DNA of 64,000 bases from an uncultured Oleiphilaceae bacterium (GTDB taxonomy: Bacteria; Pseudomonadota; Gammaproteobacteria; Pseudomonadales; Oleiphilaceae). The DNA lies in NCBI GenBank assembly GCA_913060665.1, contig CAJXUY010000010.1, positions 105,493-169,492 of the forward strand, written 5' to 3'. The stretch's first letter is position 1. Every line of letters begins with the position of its first letter. The translations under genes and the position numbers were made by a program. This document shows positions 8,051 through 17,339 of this stretch, piece after piece. A model generated the notes under the pieces. The model had not been told where the DNA came from and did no database searches. It was given only the letters and a program-made list of their open reading frames with translations.

Positions 8051-10013
8051 GAGTATGTATATGCTCCTGAGGTATTGATGGAGCACCGGTATGTTCGTGG
8101 CCTGAGTTCGTTTTGAATATCATGTGACTTGAAGTTTCTTCTTTGTTCGGTTCTGGAAAGTCCAACACCCATGCGTCAAATATCTTACGGGCCACAGGCG
8201 CTGCGGCACGGCTTCCACCCCCACCATTTTCTACAATAACCGCCACTGCAATTTTAGGCATTTCGTAGGGCGCAAAACCGATGAACAAGGCATGATCTCT
8301 ATGGCGCTCAGCCAGCGCGTCTGCATCGTAGAGTTCACCCTGTTTAATGCCCACCACTTGAGCAGTACCCGTTTTACCTGCCATCTTGTAAGATGAATTT
8401 CTGCCGCTACCTCTAGCAGTACCTTTTTTACCATGCATTACGGCTTTCATCGAACCTAATATATAGTTCCAATCATCCGGGTTGTTCAAAATAACATCAG
8501 CAGGGTCTGTATCATGCATACGAGGGATCTCAACGGACTCATCCTGATTAATACCCTGTGAAATCCCCTGAGCAAGATGAGGTCTATGCCAGCGCCCTCT
8601 ATTCGCCAGTACTGCCGTTGCGGTAGCTAACTGCAACGGCGTTGCTAGCATAAACCCTTGGCCGATTCCCATATTCAATGAGTCCCCTGGAAACCAAGGC
8701 AAGCCTTTAGAGCCTTTTTTCCATGCTCGACTAGGCAGTATACCTGAACGGTCTTCATCAATATCGATAGCCGTGCGGCTACCAATACCAAATTTGTCTA
8801 AGTATAGCGACATGCGATCTACGCCAAGTTTAAAGGCCATATCGTAAAAAAACGTATCACAAGACTGCGCAATAGAGTCAAATAAGTCGACCACGCCATG
8901 GCCATACCGTTTCCAATCACGATAAAACCGGTCATCATTCTTAAGTTGATACCAACCTGGATCCTTGATCTTAGTCTGCCTGTTAACCGTTGCCGTATCT
9001 AAACCAGCCAATCCAATAATAGGTTTAATGGTAGACCCAGGCGGATACTGACCTTTAAGCGCTCGGTTAAACAACGGAATATCAAGAGAGTCACGCAGAG
9101 CTGCATATGATTTATGATCAATACCCGTAACAAATAAATTAGGGTCAAAGCTGGGCGTACTAACTAAGGCAAGAATGCCTCCAGTCACAGGATCTATCGC
9201 CACCACTGCTCCGCGCTGCCCATTCATTGCGTCAACAGCCACCTGCTGCAAACGAACATCGATACTGAGGGTAATATCTCGACCAGGCAAAGGGGGCACT
9301 TGATCCAACACCCTTAAAACACGACCACGTGCATTGGTCTCAACGGTTTGATGGCCTACCTTTCCATGCAGCACATCTTCATAAAAGTTTTCTACGCCCA
9401 GCTTACCGATATAGTTAGTAGCAGAATAATTAGTCGAATCCACTCGCTTGAGCTCTTTGATATTGATACGTCCGACGTACCCCAACATATGAGCCATCAG
9501 TTCACCGAAGGGATAATTTCTCACTAATTCAGCTTCGACTTCAACGCCAGGCAACAGGTGACGTTGCACCGAAAGCCTCGCAATTTCACGCTCAGTTAAT
9601 TTTGATTTTAAAGGGACGGGGTCATAAGGTTTTCGTCGATTACTTAAACGCCTATCGAAGCTTTTAATCTGCTCATCAGAGAGCTCAATAATACGTCCAA
9701 TGTTAGCAATCGTTTGTTGTAGGTCTTCTACCCGCTCCTTAACAATAGACACGCTAAAAACAGGCTGATTATCAGCCAGCAAAACACCGTTTCGATCATA
9801 AATAAGCCCCCTTGTCGGAGCCACAGACTGAAGCTGCATTCTATTTTTATCAGAGAGTGTGGTGTAATGATCGTAATCGACCACTTGAAGATAATAGACC
9901 CGGAACACCAAGATAGCCGCCATCACTATAATCAACAGCATGGCCAAAACCGCTCGAAACGTAAATATCCTTTTTTCCCTAATAGGATCCTTTAACATTC
10001 TGGCCGTATTCAA
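8043..10013 (-). CDS. mrdA: Penicillin-binding protein 2 (elongation transpeptidase)
   Basis: Class-B PBP that cross-links peptidoglycan in the lateral wall with RodA. One membrane helix at about residues 20-42, a PBP dimer domain, then the transpeptidase domain with STIK (327-330), SCD (384-386) and KTGT (547-550). Length 656 residues, typical of Pseudomonas-type PBP2. The C-terminal tail is histidine-rich (HEHTGA, HIHTHG), a variable feature without known role. Its stop overlaps the rodA start. Confidence 0.96.
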   Translation of the reverse strand: MNTARMLKDPIREKRIFTFRAVLAMLLIIVMAAILVFRVYYLQVVDYDHYTTLSDKNRMQLQSVAPTRGLIYDRNGVLLADNQPVFSVSIVKERVEDLQQTIANIGRIIELSDEQIKSFDRRLSNRRKPYDPVPLKSKLTEREIARLSVQRHLLPGVEVEAELVRNYPFGELMAHMLGYVGRINIKELKRVDSTNYSATNYIGKLGVENFYEDVLHGKVGHQTVETNARGRVLRVLDQVPPLPGRDITLSIDVRLQQVAVDAMNGQRGAVVAIDPVTGGILALVSTPSFDPNLFVTGIDHKSYAALRDSLDIPLFNRALKGQYPPGSTIKPIIGLAGLDTATVNRQTKIKDPGWYQLKNDDRFYRDWKRYGHGVVDLFDSIAQSCDTFFYDMAFKLGVDRMSLYLDKFGIGSRTAIDIDEDRSGILPSRAWKKGSKGLPWFPGDSLNMGIGQGFMLATPLQLATATAVLANRGRWHRPHLAQGISQGINQDESVEIPRMHDTDPADVILNNPDDWNYILGSMKAVMHGKKGTARGSGRNSSYKMAGKTGTAQVVGIKQGELYDADALAERHRDHALFIGFAPYEMPKIAVAVIVENGGGGSRAAAPVARKIFDAWVLDFPEPNKEETSSHMIFKTNSGHEHTGAPSIPQEHIHTHG

Positions 10014-10093
10014 TGTTTCAACCTGCGATGATTCAGCGTGCTGTTTTTCAACCTGTTAGCCTTTGTATAGGGTGATCGTTTATATGCGATACA

Positions 10094-10564
10094 TTAGGGT
10101 CTGTGATAAGGGTGGTTGCGCGTGATACTCCATGCACGATACAGTTGTTCGGCAAGCAGCACTCGCACCAAAGGATGAGGAAGCGTTAGCGGCGACAATG
10201 ACCACTGCTGATCTGCACGCGCCCGACAAGCGTCAGAGAGACCATCAGGCCCTCCCACGAGCAAAACAACATTACGCCCAGCCATCTGCCAAACCTCTGC
10301 CTGCTTCGCTAACTTTTCGGTACTCCAATTACGGCCGTTCACCTCAAGCGCAACAACGTAGTCTGAGGATTCAACCGATGCGAGCATCTGTTCACCTTCA
10401 CGCTTGATAATGCGATCGATATCAGCATTTTTGCCTCTCTGACCCAGCGGGACTTCGATCAACTCAAGGGAAAACTCTGCCGGCATCCGTCGAGAGTATT
10501 CATCATACCCATCGTTTACCCATGAGGGCATACGAGTTCCAACCGCAATTAGTTTTATTTTCAT
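10094..10564 (-). CDS. rlmH: 23S rRNA pseudouridine-1915 N3-methyltransferase
   Basis: SPOUT-class methyltransferase that modifies helix 69 of 23S rRNA on assembled 70S ribosomes. The 156-residue protein shows the trefoil-knot SAM pocket ([13 protein letters not shown]), the [25 protein letters not shown] block and the C-terminal HPYHR that ends nearly all members. It lies 61 bases after rsfS, a conserved pairing. Confidence 0.97.
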   Translation of the reverse strand: MKIKLIAVGTRMPSWVNDGYDEYSRRMPAEFSLELIEVPLGQRGKNADIDRIIKREGEQMLASVESSDYVVALEVNGRNWSTEKLAKQAEVWQMAGRNVVLLVGGPDGLSDACRARADQQWSLSPLTLPHPLVRVLLAEQLYRAWSITRNHPYHRP

Positions 10565-10625
10565 GACGTGACTGCCACTGTCGCCCTGTTACCGTATTGC
10601 CCTACTACTGGGAACCCACCCAAAA

Positions 10626-10967
10626 CTACTCTGCTGCTATCTCTGGCCCATCAGTCCAAAACCGCTCAAGATCATAGAATTCTCGAGCTGCTGGCATCAT
10701 TACATGTACCACAATACCGCCAAGATCAACCAATACCCAATCACTTCCTGCTCCGCCTTCAATGCCTAACGGGCGGACGCCATTGTTTTTAACTTCTTCA
10801 ATCACGTTGTCAGCAATGGACTTGACATGACGGTTAGAGGTACCTGATGCAACCACCATATATTCAGTCACACTAGTTCGCTCACGCACATCGAGTACAT
10901 TGATGTCCTTTGCCTTCATATCATCCATCGCATTCACGACAATGTCTTTTAACTTTTCACTTTGCAT
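10626..10967 (-). CDS. rsfS: Ribosome silencing factor RsfS
   Basis: Binds ribosomal protein L14 and blocks joining of the subunits under starvation. The 113-residue protein has the family core DVRERTSVTEYMVVASGTSNRHVKSI and the GSDWVLVDLGGIVVHVM strand. The order nadD-rsfS-rlmH-mrdA is standard in gammaproteobacteria and supports the call. Confidence 0.96.
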   Translation of the reverse strand: MQSEKLKDIVVNAMDDMKAKDINVLDVRERTSVTEYMVVASGTSNRHVKSIADNVIEEVKNNGVRPLGIEGGAGSDWVLVDLGGIVVHVMMPAAREFYDLERFWTDGPEIAAE

Positions 10968-11071
10968 ATAAATTTTTCGCTCGGAAGAATCTTGTAAGTC
11001 CAGCCGTTACCGGCTCATTTCAAGTTCGACAGTTTACGTCCTCTAAGAGGTTAATATTAATAACATGATTT

Positions 11072-11725
11072 TTAATCGTGATAACCATAAAGTTGGTTGT
11101 CACAGATATAACGCCAAACAACATCCGATACCAAATACCGGGCAGACTGCCCGTTTGCAATCGAAGATCTAACTTTTGAGCTTGAAATATCGAGCAGAGA
11201 CAACTCAAGCGGCAATATATACCCCGCAACACATTCAAACAATGATTCAATTTTTTTAACACGCCTCGAATCAACGAGTTCTCCTAACGCACCGACAGGT
11301 GACAGTGGCCAACCTGGCCTATTTAGAACAATTATATGAGCTAATGTTGGAATTTCCAGCCATTGATGCCAGCTAGCAAGCTCATTGAAAGCATCCGTCC
11401 CTAAAACCAGAACAATGGGTTCATCTGGCCCATACTGTCGTCTCATCTCTTTAAGCGTATCAACGGTATAAGAGGGACCTTTTCTGAGGATCTCTCTTTG
11501 ATCGATAACTAAGCCTGGCTCCCCTTCGGTCGCCAGCATCAGCATATCGGCCCTCTGTGCCGAAGACGCACCCGGCTCTCCGCGATGAACAGGGTCAAAA
11601 CAAGGTAACAGGTGAACGTTTGCCCGTTTTTCTGCTTCACAGCCCAACAGTTCACTTAACTCTAGCGCACATCTCAAATGACCAAGATGCACCGGGTCAT
11701 AAGTCCCCCCCATTACAATTTTCAT
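11072..11725 (-). CDS. nadD: Nicotinate-nucleotide adenylyltransferase
   Basis: Makes deamido-NAD from nicotinate mononucleotide and ATP. The nucleotidyltransferase signature is at the N-terminus (GGTYDPVHLGHLRCA; tyrosine in place of the more common phenylalanine), and the second ATP-binding motif ISSSKVRSSIA is near residue 180. Length 217 is usual. It begins 12 bases after the proA stop, so the two are probably one transcript. Confidence 0.96.
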   Translation of the reverse strand: MKIVMGGTYDPVHLGHLRCALELSELLGCEAEKRANVHLLPCFDPVHRGEPGASSAQRADMLMLATEGEPGLVIDQREILRKGPSYTVDTLKEMRRQYGPDEPIVLVLGTDAFNELASWHQWLEIPTLAHIIVLNRPGWPLSPVGALGELVDSRRVKKIESLFECVAGYILPLELSLLDISSSKVRSSIANGQSARYLVSDVVWRYICDNQLYGYHD

Positions 11726-11737
11726 AGACTTATAAGT

Positions 11738-12994
11738 TCACTGACGAATATGCCCATCACCAAATACGACATACTTTTGAGAGGTCAATCCGTCAAGCCC
11801 TACGGGTCCACGGGCGTGAATTTTGTCCGTAGAGATACCAATTTCAGCCCCTAATCCATACTCAAAGCCATCAGCAAAACGTGTAGATGCATTAATCATC
11901 ACCGAGCTTGAATCTACAGCGGTAATAAACGTTCGGCCACGGGTGTAGCTTTCTGTGATAATCGAGTCAGTATGGTGAGAGCCATATTTATTGATATGGG
12001 CAATCGCCTCTTCCATATTAGAAACAATTTTAACCGATAGCACAGGCGCTAAATACTCAGTTGACCAATCCTCTTCTGAAGCAACACTGATATCCGTCAA
12101 AATTCGTCTGGTCGCTTCGCACCCTCTTAACTCAACCCCTTCTTGCTGATACTTAACCGCTAACGTTGGCAATATAAACTCAGCAATAGGCTCATCAACC
12201 AACAGTGTTTCCATCGTATTACAGGTACCATAACGATGAGTTTTTGCATTAAACGCAACATTCACCGCTTTTTCACGGTCTGCATCACGGTCTATAAAGA
12301 CATGGCAAATACCATCAAGATGTTTAATAACCGCGACTTTAGCCTCTTTGCTAACCCGCTCGATGAGACCTTTCCCACCACGAGGAACAATGACATCTAC
12401 ATACTCAGGCATTGTGATGAGCTCGCCGACGGCCGCGCGATCAGTCGTTTTAACAACCTGTACCGCGTCTTCAGGTAGTCCCGCTTGAGACAACCCTTGA
12501 CCAATACAGACGGCTACGGCCTGATTAGAGTGGATAGCTTCTGACCCACCCCGCAAGATGGTCGCATTGCCAGATTTAAGACACAGGCTAGCCGCTTCTA
12601 CCGTTACATTTGGGCGAGACTCATAAATAATACCTACAACACCCAAAGGCACACGCATTTTGCCTACCTGTATACCGGAAGGCATATACTTCATATCGTC
12701 AATAATTCCGACTGGATCAGCAAGGGAAGCAACTTGTCGCAGCCCTTCAATCATCGTATCTATGCGAGCAGGGGTTAGCTCCAAACGGTCAAGCATGGCG
12801 GGGTCAAGACCATTGGCCCTGCCGTTGCCCAAGTCCAACTCATTGGCTCGGGCTAATTCATCACGTGCATTATCCAGCGCTTCAGCCATCGCAAGTAGTG
12901 CACGATTTTTAGCTTCAGTACTCGCCTGAGCAATTTGCGCTGATGCCTTGCGGGCTTTTTCACCCACTTCCACCATGTATGCTTTTACATCCAT
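11738..12994 (-). CDS. proA: Gamma-glutamyl phosphate reductase
   Basis: Second enzyme of proline synthesis: NADPH-dependent reduction of gamma-glutamyl phosphate to the semialdehyde. An aldehyde-dehydrogenase fold with the catalytic cysteine in [15 protein letters not shown], plus the family blocks [35 protein letters not shown] and [14 protein letters not shown]. Length 418 residues. It is the promoter-proximal gene of the leftward block; the divergent GGDEF gene starts 202 bases away. Confidence 0.97.
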   Translation of the reverse strand: MDVKAYMVEVGEKARKASAQIAQASTEAKNRALLAMAEALDNARDELARANELDLGNGRANGLDPAMLDRLELTPARIDTMIEGLRQVASLADPVGIIDDMKYMPSGIQVGKMRVPLGVVGIIYESRPNVTVEAASLCLKSGNATILRGGSEAIHSNQAVAVCIGQGLSQAGLPEDAVQVVKTTDRAAVGELITMPEYVDVIVPRGGKGLIERVSKEAKVAVIKHLDGICHVFIDRDADREKAVNVAFNAKTHRYGTCNTMETLLVDEPIAEFILPTLAVKYQQEGVELRGCEATRRILTDISVASEEDWSTEYLAPVLSVKIVSNMEEAIAHINKYGSHHTDSIITESYTRGRTFITAVDSSSVMINASTRFADGFEYGLGAEIGISTDKIHARGPVGLDGLTSQKYVVFGDGHIRQ

Positions 12995-13046
12995 CGCCTG
13001 TTCTCAATCTATAAAACTGCTACATTAAACAATACCAAATGAAAAT

Positions 13047-13167
13047 TAAGGCCTTAGACGCAATCTAAGGACAACAATCATTTATACGATACGCCAAAAG
13101 AGGTTATTATAACCTTCTGAACCAATGACACCAACGTTGAATTAAGGAACACTGCCAGAAGGCCTTA
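13047..13167. promoter_or_regulatory. Divergent control region with palindromes between proA and the GGDEF operon
   Basis: The 202-base gap between two divergent genes holds several symmetric elements: TAAGGCCTTA (13047-13056), an inverted repeat CCTTAGA/TCTAAGG with a 5-base loop (13052-13070), a 15-base palindrome AGGTTAT-T-ATAACCT (13101-13115), and a second AAGGCCTT (13159-13166). Such symmetry suggests a dimeric regulator, but I recognise no specific operator. A promoter for each gene is expected here; none is clear enough to mark. Confidence 0.35.
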
Positions 13168-13196
13168 ATTGATCAAGGATAATCACAAAGAATAAT

Positions 13197-14234
13197 ATGC
13201 CTCAGACTAGCTTAAGTATTATCATGCGTACCCGTTCCTATCAGTGTGCAGCTGCTATAACCGCACTGTTAGCGCTTGCGGGGTTACTCACGGGAAAATT
13301 AGAAAGTGCCATTGTTGCGACGATTTTTTCGATTCTTCTTCTGATGAATAGTCTCTTCGAGAAACATCGCTTATCAGAGAGAGACTCTCAAAAAAACCTT
13401 CGTCGCAGCCCCTGGACACATATCACGACATTTTTTTTGGCCAGTGTCACACTGCTAAGCGCCATCAATAGTGAGTTTTCAGCCAGCGCATGGTGTTTTA
13501 TTTTCCCGATGCTGCTTTTCTTTTTCTACCCCTTAAAAGCAGCAATTATCACCGTTTCAGTCTACAGCCTCTGTTTGGTCATTATCCTGACGCTATTGAG
13601 TGAGTCTTCGGAAAAGCTGGAGCTTTTTATAAACTACCTACTCTGCCTAAGCTTAACCGCCGGATTCGTTTATCTACGGGAAATAAAGGATCAACAACTC
13701 AAGCCCTTGAGACGAACCGACAACCTAACTCAAGCGTCTATTAAAGAGCGCCTTAACGATGATTTGGCCAAAGAGATACAACGCAGCGAGCGAGAGGGCA
13801 CAGAGCTAACCGTTATGGCTCTGGCCATCGACGAAAGGGGATTTGATCAGGTCGATGCCGCCGACCACGATGTACTGCTCAGTAAACTGGGGCATCTATT
13901 ACATGAAAACCTTAGGGCGTTCGATAGCTACTATCGCTGGCAAGATCATGAGTTTTTAATCGTATTCCCTTATACCAACACTCAGGACGGAATGAAGACT
14001 GCCGAAAAGTTGAGGCTTATTGCCAAAGACTCGCTTAGTGATGCAAAAATGCCGATTACCGTCAGTATCGGAACAGCCAGCCTCAATGTAGGCGACAGTG
14101 CCGATTCAATGCTAAACAAATCACTGTCGGCACTTCATCAAGCACAGAAAAGAGGCCATAATCGTACCCGGTCATATATTGACTCAGACGCAAAGGCAGA
14201 CGAAAACGGTAATAACGTTCATCCCCTTGGGTAG
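13197..14234 (+). CDS. Membrane protein with degenerate GGDEF domain, RxxD I-site kept (probable c-di-GMP receptor)
   Basis: About six hydrophobic helices (residues ~17-160) are followed by a GGDEF-fold domain (~173-330). The catalytic motif is destroyed: where GGDEF should stand the protein has QDHEF (249-253). The inhibitory-site motif RxxD is intact as RAFD (240-243), exactly five residues before it. The rest of the fold is recognisable (AIDERGFDQVDAADHD, ITVSIGTAS, ALHQAQKRGHNR). This pattern is known from PelD-type proteins, which bind c-di-GMP but do not make it. Synthase activity is therefore unlikely; c-di-GMP binding is an inference. It is 59 bases upstream of a paralogue with the same architecture. 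Confidence 0.75.
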   Translation: MPQTSLSIIMRTRSYQCAAAITALLALAGLLTGKLESAIVATIFSILLLMNSLFEKHRLSERDSQKNLRRSPWTHITTFFLASVTLLSAINSEFSASAWCFIFPMLLFFFYPLKAAIITVSVYSLCLVIILTLLSESSEKLELFINYLLCLSLTAGFVYLREIKDQQLKPLRRTDNLTQASIKERLNDDLAKEIQRSEREGTELTVMALAIDERGFDQVDAADHDVLLSKLGHLLHENLRAFDSYYRWQDHEFLIVFPYTNTQDGMKTAEKLRLIAKDSLSDAKMPITVSIGTASLNVGDSADSMLNKSLSALHQAQKRGHNRTRSYIDSDAKADENGNNVHPLG

Positions 14235-14293
14235 CATCATTTAATAACTATTATAAAACCGATACCGATTAAAGATAATAAGGCGCGCAAAGG

Positions 14294-15277
14294 ATGACCG
14301 ATTTCCAACTTAAGAATATGACAAGAACCATTGCTTATGGTTTAACAGCACTTTTCATGTTCTTTCTGGCGATTCAAAATTATCGCTATGGGTTCTATGA
14401 ACTAGTTTATACGGCTACGCTACTAATGCCGCTGCTTGGGTTTGGTATTGCGTACACCTACGCACAACGCTACGTTGAAATAAAAGATTACGCACATCAC
14501 GTTTTATTAACTGTAATGGTATGTCTGATTGCGTCAAACATTGATAACTCCTCATCTAACGCAACGCTTTGGCTCTACCCCATCGGTCTGTTAAGTTATC
14601 TAGTATTACCGTTTCGTGCGTCCAACTTATTTAATGGAGCCATACTGGTATGCGTAACGTTATTCATTGCCGTTCAGCAAGAGTTATATAACGGCCTATT
14701 ATTTTTCACCAGCTACTTACTTGTGAGCGGTGTTGCAGGCATCTTTGCCTACCTCCATCATCATAAAAACCACAAACTTATTGAGCTGTCTTTGCATGAT
14801 GCACTGACAGGTGCTTATAACATGAAGCACCTTGATGACACTCTGACTAAAGAGATCAGCCGTTCCCATGTCACAGGGAATACACTTTCATTGATCGCGT
14901 TACGAGTTGATTACTTTGACCAGTTTACCGATGTACATGGTAATAATGCAGCTAAAGAGTTAGCCGTTGAACTATCGGAAGTGTTAGGCAGCATGATTCG
15001 AGCAGGGGACAGTCACTATTATAGCAACGGCAGCCTGTTCTATCTTCTACTGCCTAATACCCCTCAAGAAGGCATGCTTATTATGACTGAGCGTGTACGC
15101 AGAACAGTAGAAGAAACAAAATGGCAAACAATTGGAACAATGACAGTTAGCCTAGGTTGCACCACATCAACCGAAAACCCAGCAACTGCAAAGAGCCTTA
15201 GGAATGAAGTCCATTCCGCATTAAACGAAGCCGAGACCAACGGACACAATAGAGTCAGTCACTTTACACAACAATGA
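14294..15277 (+). CDS. Second membrane protein with degenerate GGDEF domain and RxxD I-site
   Basis: Paralogue of the preceding gene in layout: about six membrane helices (residues ~10-155), then a GGDEF-fold domain. This copy keeps the LHDALTGAYNMKHLDD entry motif of active synthases, but the active-site motif is NGSLF (245-249) in place of GGDEF. RAGD (236-239) again preserves RxxD with the canonical five-residue spacing. The C-terminal block (MTVSLGCTTS, LNEAETNGHNRV) is normal. Predicted to be catalytically dead and possibly a c-di-GMP sensor; the two proteins could form a heterodimer. Its stop overlaps the next start as ATGA, so translation is probably coupled to the DedA-PAP2 gene. Confidence 0.75.
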   Translation: MTDFQLKNMTRTIAYGLTALFMFFLAIQNYRYGFYELVYTATLLMPLLGFGIAYTYAQRYVEIKDYAHHVLLTVMVCLIASNIDNSSSNATLWLYPIGLLSYLVLPFRASNLFNGAILVCVTLFIAVQQELYNGLLFFTSYLLVSGVAGIFAYLHHHKNHKLIELSLHDALTGAYNMKHLDDTLTKEISRSHVTGNTLSLIALRVDYFDQFTDVHGNNAAKELAVELSEVLGSMIRAGDSHYYSNGSLFYLLLPNTPQEGMLIMTERVRRTVEETKWQTIGTMTVSLGCTTSTENPATAKSLRNEVHSALNEAETNGHNRVSHFTQQ

Positions 15278-16734
15278 ACTTATCAGACATTCAGCCCTTA
15301 ATAGAGGGGCTTCAAACTCACCAAAGCTGGGTTGCATTTGCGATATTTGTTATTTCATTTGTTGAATCACTAGCTATTGCAGGGGTTATTGTACCCGGGG
15401 TAATGCTCCTGTTTATGGTGGCCGTAGTCGCTGGTGGTGGTGCTCTATCGCTAGAGGCCTCGTTAATCTGGGCGTTTGTGGGTGCAATATCAGGTGACGG
15501 CCTCAGTTTCTTTCTAGGTCGCTATTTTAATGAATCTATTGCGTCGATCTGGCCAGTTAGCCGTTACCCTAAACTGCTTGATAGCGGCAAGTTTTTTTTC
15601 GAAAAACATGGTGGTAAAAGCGTACTCATTGGTCGCTTTGTCGGTCCTATTCGACCTATCCTGCCGATGATTGCTGGCATGCTTCATATGTCGCCGAAAA
15701 AGTTTTTCTTATTTAATGTTATCTCTGCCATTGGCTGGGCGCCTGTTTATATACTGCCAGGCTACCTTGTCGGAGCATCTGTATCCCTCGATATTGAGCT
15801 TCCACCCCACTTTTACCCTGTACTACTGACCGCTCTCGGCGTGCTATCAGCAACATACCTGTTATTTATCCGACTCCAATGGGGGCTTCAGCATCAAAGC
15901 CAGTACTACAACTATATTAAACGAAAACTAATGCAATACGATGCCACCCAAAAACTCTGGAAAGCCCTATCCAATAAGCGCGTTGACGGAGGGGAGTTCC
16001 CACTACCTTCACTAATTTTAGCGCTAACCACATTAACACTGTTTATTCTGCTATCTCAGGCGATTAACTACACCCTGTGGTTTGATGCATTCAATCAACA
16101 GGCATCAACATTTTTTGTATTGCTAAGAAACCCATTCTACGACCCCGTTGTTGTTGCCATCACCATGCTAGGCGACCCGCAGCTACTTTACATCTCATTC
16201 CCCATATTCGTATCACTACTGCTATTCCGGGGTTACTATGCAGCCGCAATTCACATATCGTTAGCGGGTATAGCCACTTCATTAACAACCCATGCGCTAA
16301 AAGATTACTTCGCTATAGCCAGACCCGACTTAGTCGTTAGCGCCCCTATATCAGCAGCATTTCCTAGCGGACACACCAGTGGCGCTGTTGTATTTTTAGG
16401 GTTATTAGCGGCATTTATTGCTCAAGAAGTGGAACAAAAAAAACGCTGGAAGGTTTATAGCCTCTGCAGCATACCCATGCTGCTGATTGCTCTTAGCCGG
16501 CTTTATCTGGGAGTGCATTGGGCGAGTGATATACTAGGTGGGCTATTGCTGGGACTATGTATTTGTGCTCTGACACGGGTCAGCTATAGTCGATACGACC
16601 AACAAGCGATTACAGTCGATATTTTTACAATCTTTGCCGCTAGTTTGTGGGCCACTGCAGCGGTTACTTATCTCTGGTTTGGTCTGCCCAATGCGATCGC
16701 CCGCTATCAGGTTTTAACGGTTACACAAATCTAA
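15274..16734 (+). CDS. DedA (SNARE-associated/VTT) - PAP2 phosphatase fusion
   Basis: A 486-residue membrane protein. Residues ~1-200 are a DedA/VTT domain (ESLAIAGVIVPGV, GRFVGPIRPILPMIAGM), a family that includes undecaprenyl-phosphate flippases. Residues ~240-440 are a PAP2 acid phosphatase with the full signature: K343 and R350-P351 (KDYFAIARP), PSGHT (364-368), SRLYLGVHWASD (Ser408, Arg409, His415, Asp419). The likely substrate is a lipid pyrophosphate such as undecaprenyl pyrophosphate, with recycling and re-orientation in one chain, or a phosphatidate-type lipid. Such fusions are known in proteobacteria; what is unusual is its coupling by ATGA to two degenerate GGDEF receptors. Confidence 0.88.
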   Translation: MNLSDIQPLIEGLQTHQSWVAFAIFVISFVESLAIAGVIVPGVMLLFMVAVVAGGGALSLEASLIWAFVGAISGDGLSFFLGRYFNESIASIWPVSRYPKLLDSGKFFFEKHGGKSVLIGRFVGPIRPILPMIAGMLHMSPKKFFLFNVISAIGWAPVYILPGYLVGASVSLDIELPPHFYPVLLTALGVLSATYLLFIRLQWGLQHQSQYYNYIKRKLMQYDATQKLWKALSNKRVDGGEFPLPSLILALTTLTLFILLSQAINYTLWFDAFNQQASTFFVLLRNPFYDPVVVAITMLGDPQLLYISFPIFVSLLLFRGYYAAAIHISLAGIATSLTTHALKDYFAIARPDLVVSAPISAAFPSGHTSGAVVFLGLLAAFIAQEVEQKKRWKVYSLCSIPMLLIALSRLYLGVHWASDILGGLLLGLCICALTRVSYSRYDQQAITVDIFTIFAASLWATAAVTYLWFGLPNAIARYQVLTVTQI

Positions 16735-16763
16735 CAATCACCCATAGCAAGGATGCGACGAAC

Positions 16764-17339
16764 TCACTGCTCCATAAGGGATAAGAAATATTCTATTTGC
16801 TTTAGGCGATCCAGCGGGTCGGTCAATTCTAGTAAAAATTGCTTCTCTTTTTTCGTAAGCGGTAACAACTCCACTAAGCGCCAGCCTACCTGTCGACCAT
16901 CAGCATAATCAACCTTCATGTTAAGCGCTTTAACGGCAGGGTGCCTCTCTAACTGCTCCAGTAAGGTAGCCAACTCCAGGTACTCATTTGGCAAGGTTGC
17001 ATATTCTTCTTCGATTAAATGCTCTATGCGGCCGGTATATAGACCATCAATACTTTGAGTAAAGTCGGTTAACAATACTTTGGACGTACCTTCAATGGTA
17101 ATTCCCAGAAGCCCACTTTCAAGCTTCCGAAAATCGACCAACCGAACATACGTCCCGACACTATAAAATTCACAGTTATCCGCTACTTCCTCACCCTCTT
17201 TAATAAGCACGACCACAAACCCTCGGTCTGTTTTCATGCATTCAGAAAGCATATCCAAATACCGAGGCTCAAATAACTGCAACGGAATTCGCCCCATAGG
17301 GCACAATACTGAATTTAAAGGAAAGAGTGGTGTTTTCAT
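16764..17339 (-). CDS. Stand-alone LON substrate-binding (N-terminal) domain protein
   Basis: A 191-residue protein made only of the PUA-like N-terminal domain of Lon protease (PLFPLNSVLCPMGRIPLQLFEPRYLDM, then ECMKTDRGFVVVLIKEG). It has no AAA+ or peptidase part, so it is not a protease. Members are widespread in gammaproteobacteria and of unknown function. It overlaps the upstream thioesterase gene by one base (TAATG), so the two are co-translated. Confidence 0.88.
   Translation of the reverse strand: MKTPLFPLNSVLCPMGRIPLQLFEPRYLDMLSECMKTDRGFVVVLIKEGEEVADNCEFYSVGTYVRLVDFRKLESGLLGITIEGTSKVLLTDFTQSIDGLYTGRIEHLIEEEYATLPNEYLELATLLEQLERHPAVKALNMKVDYADGRQVGWRLVELLPLTKKEKQFLLELTDPLDRLKQIEYFLSLMEQ

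Noticed and set aside
13914..13955. Active diguanylate cyclase
   Set aside because: The catalytic motif is QDHEF, with both glycines and the metal-binding aspartate replaced.
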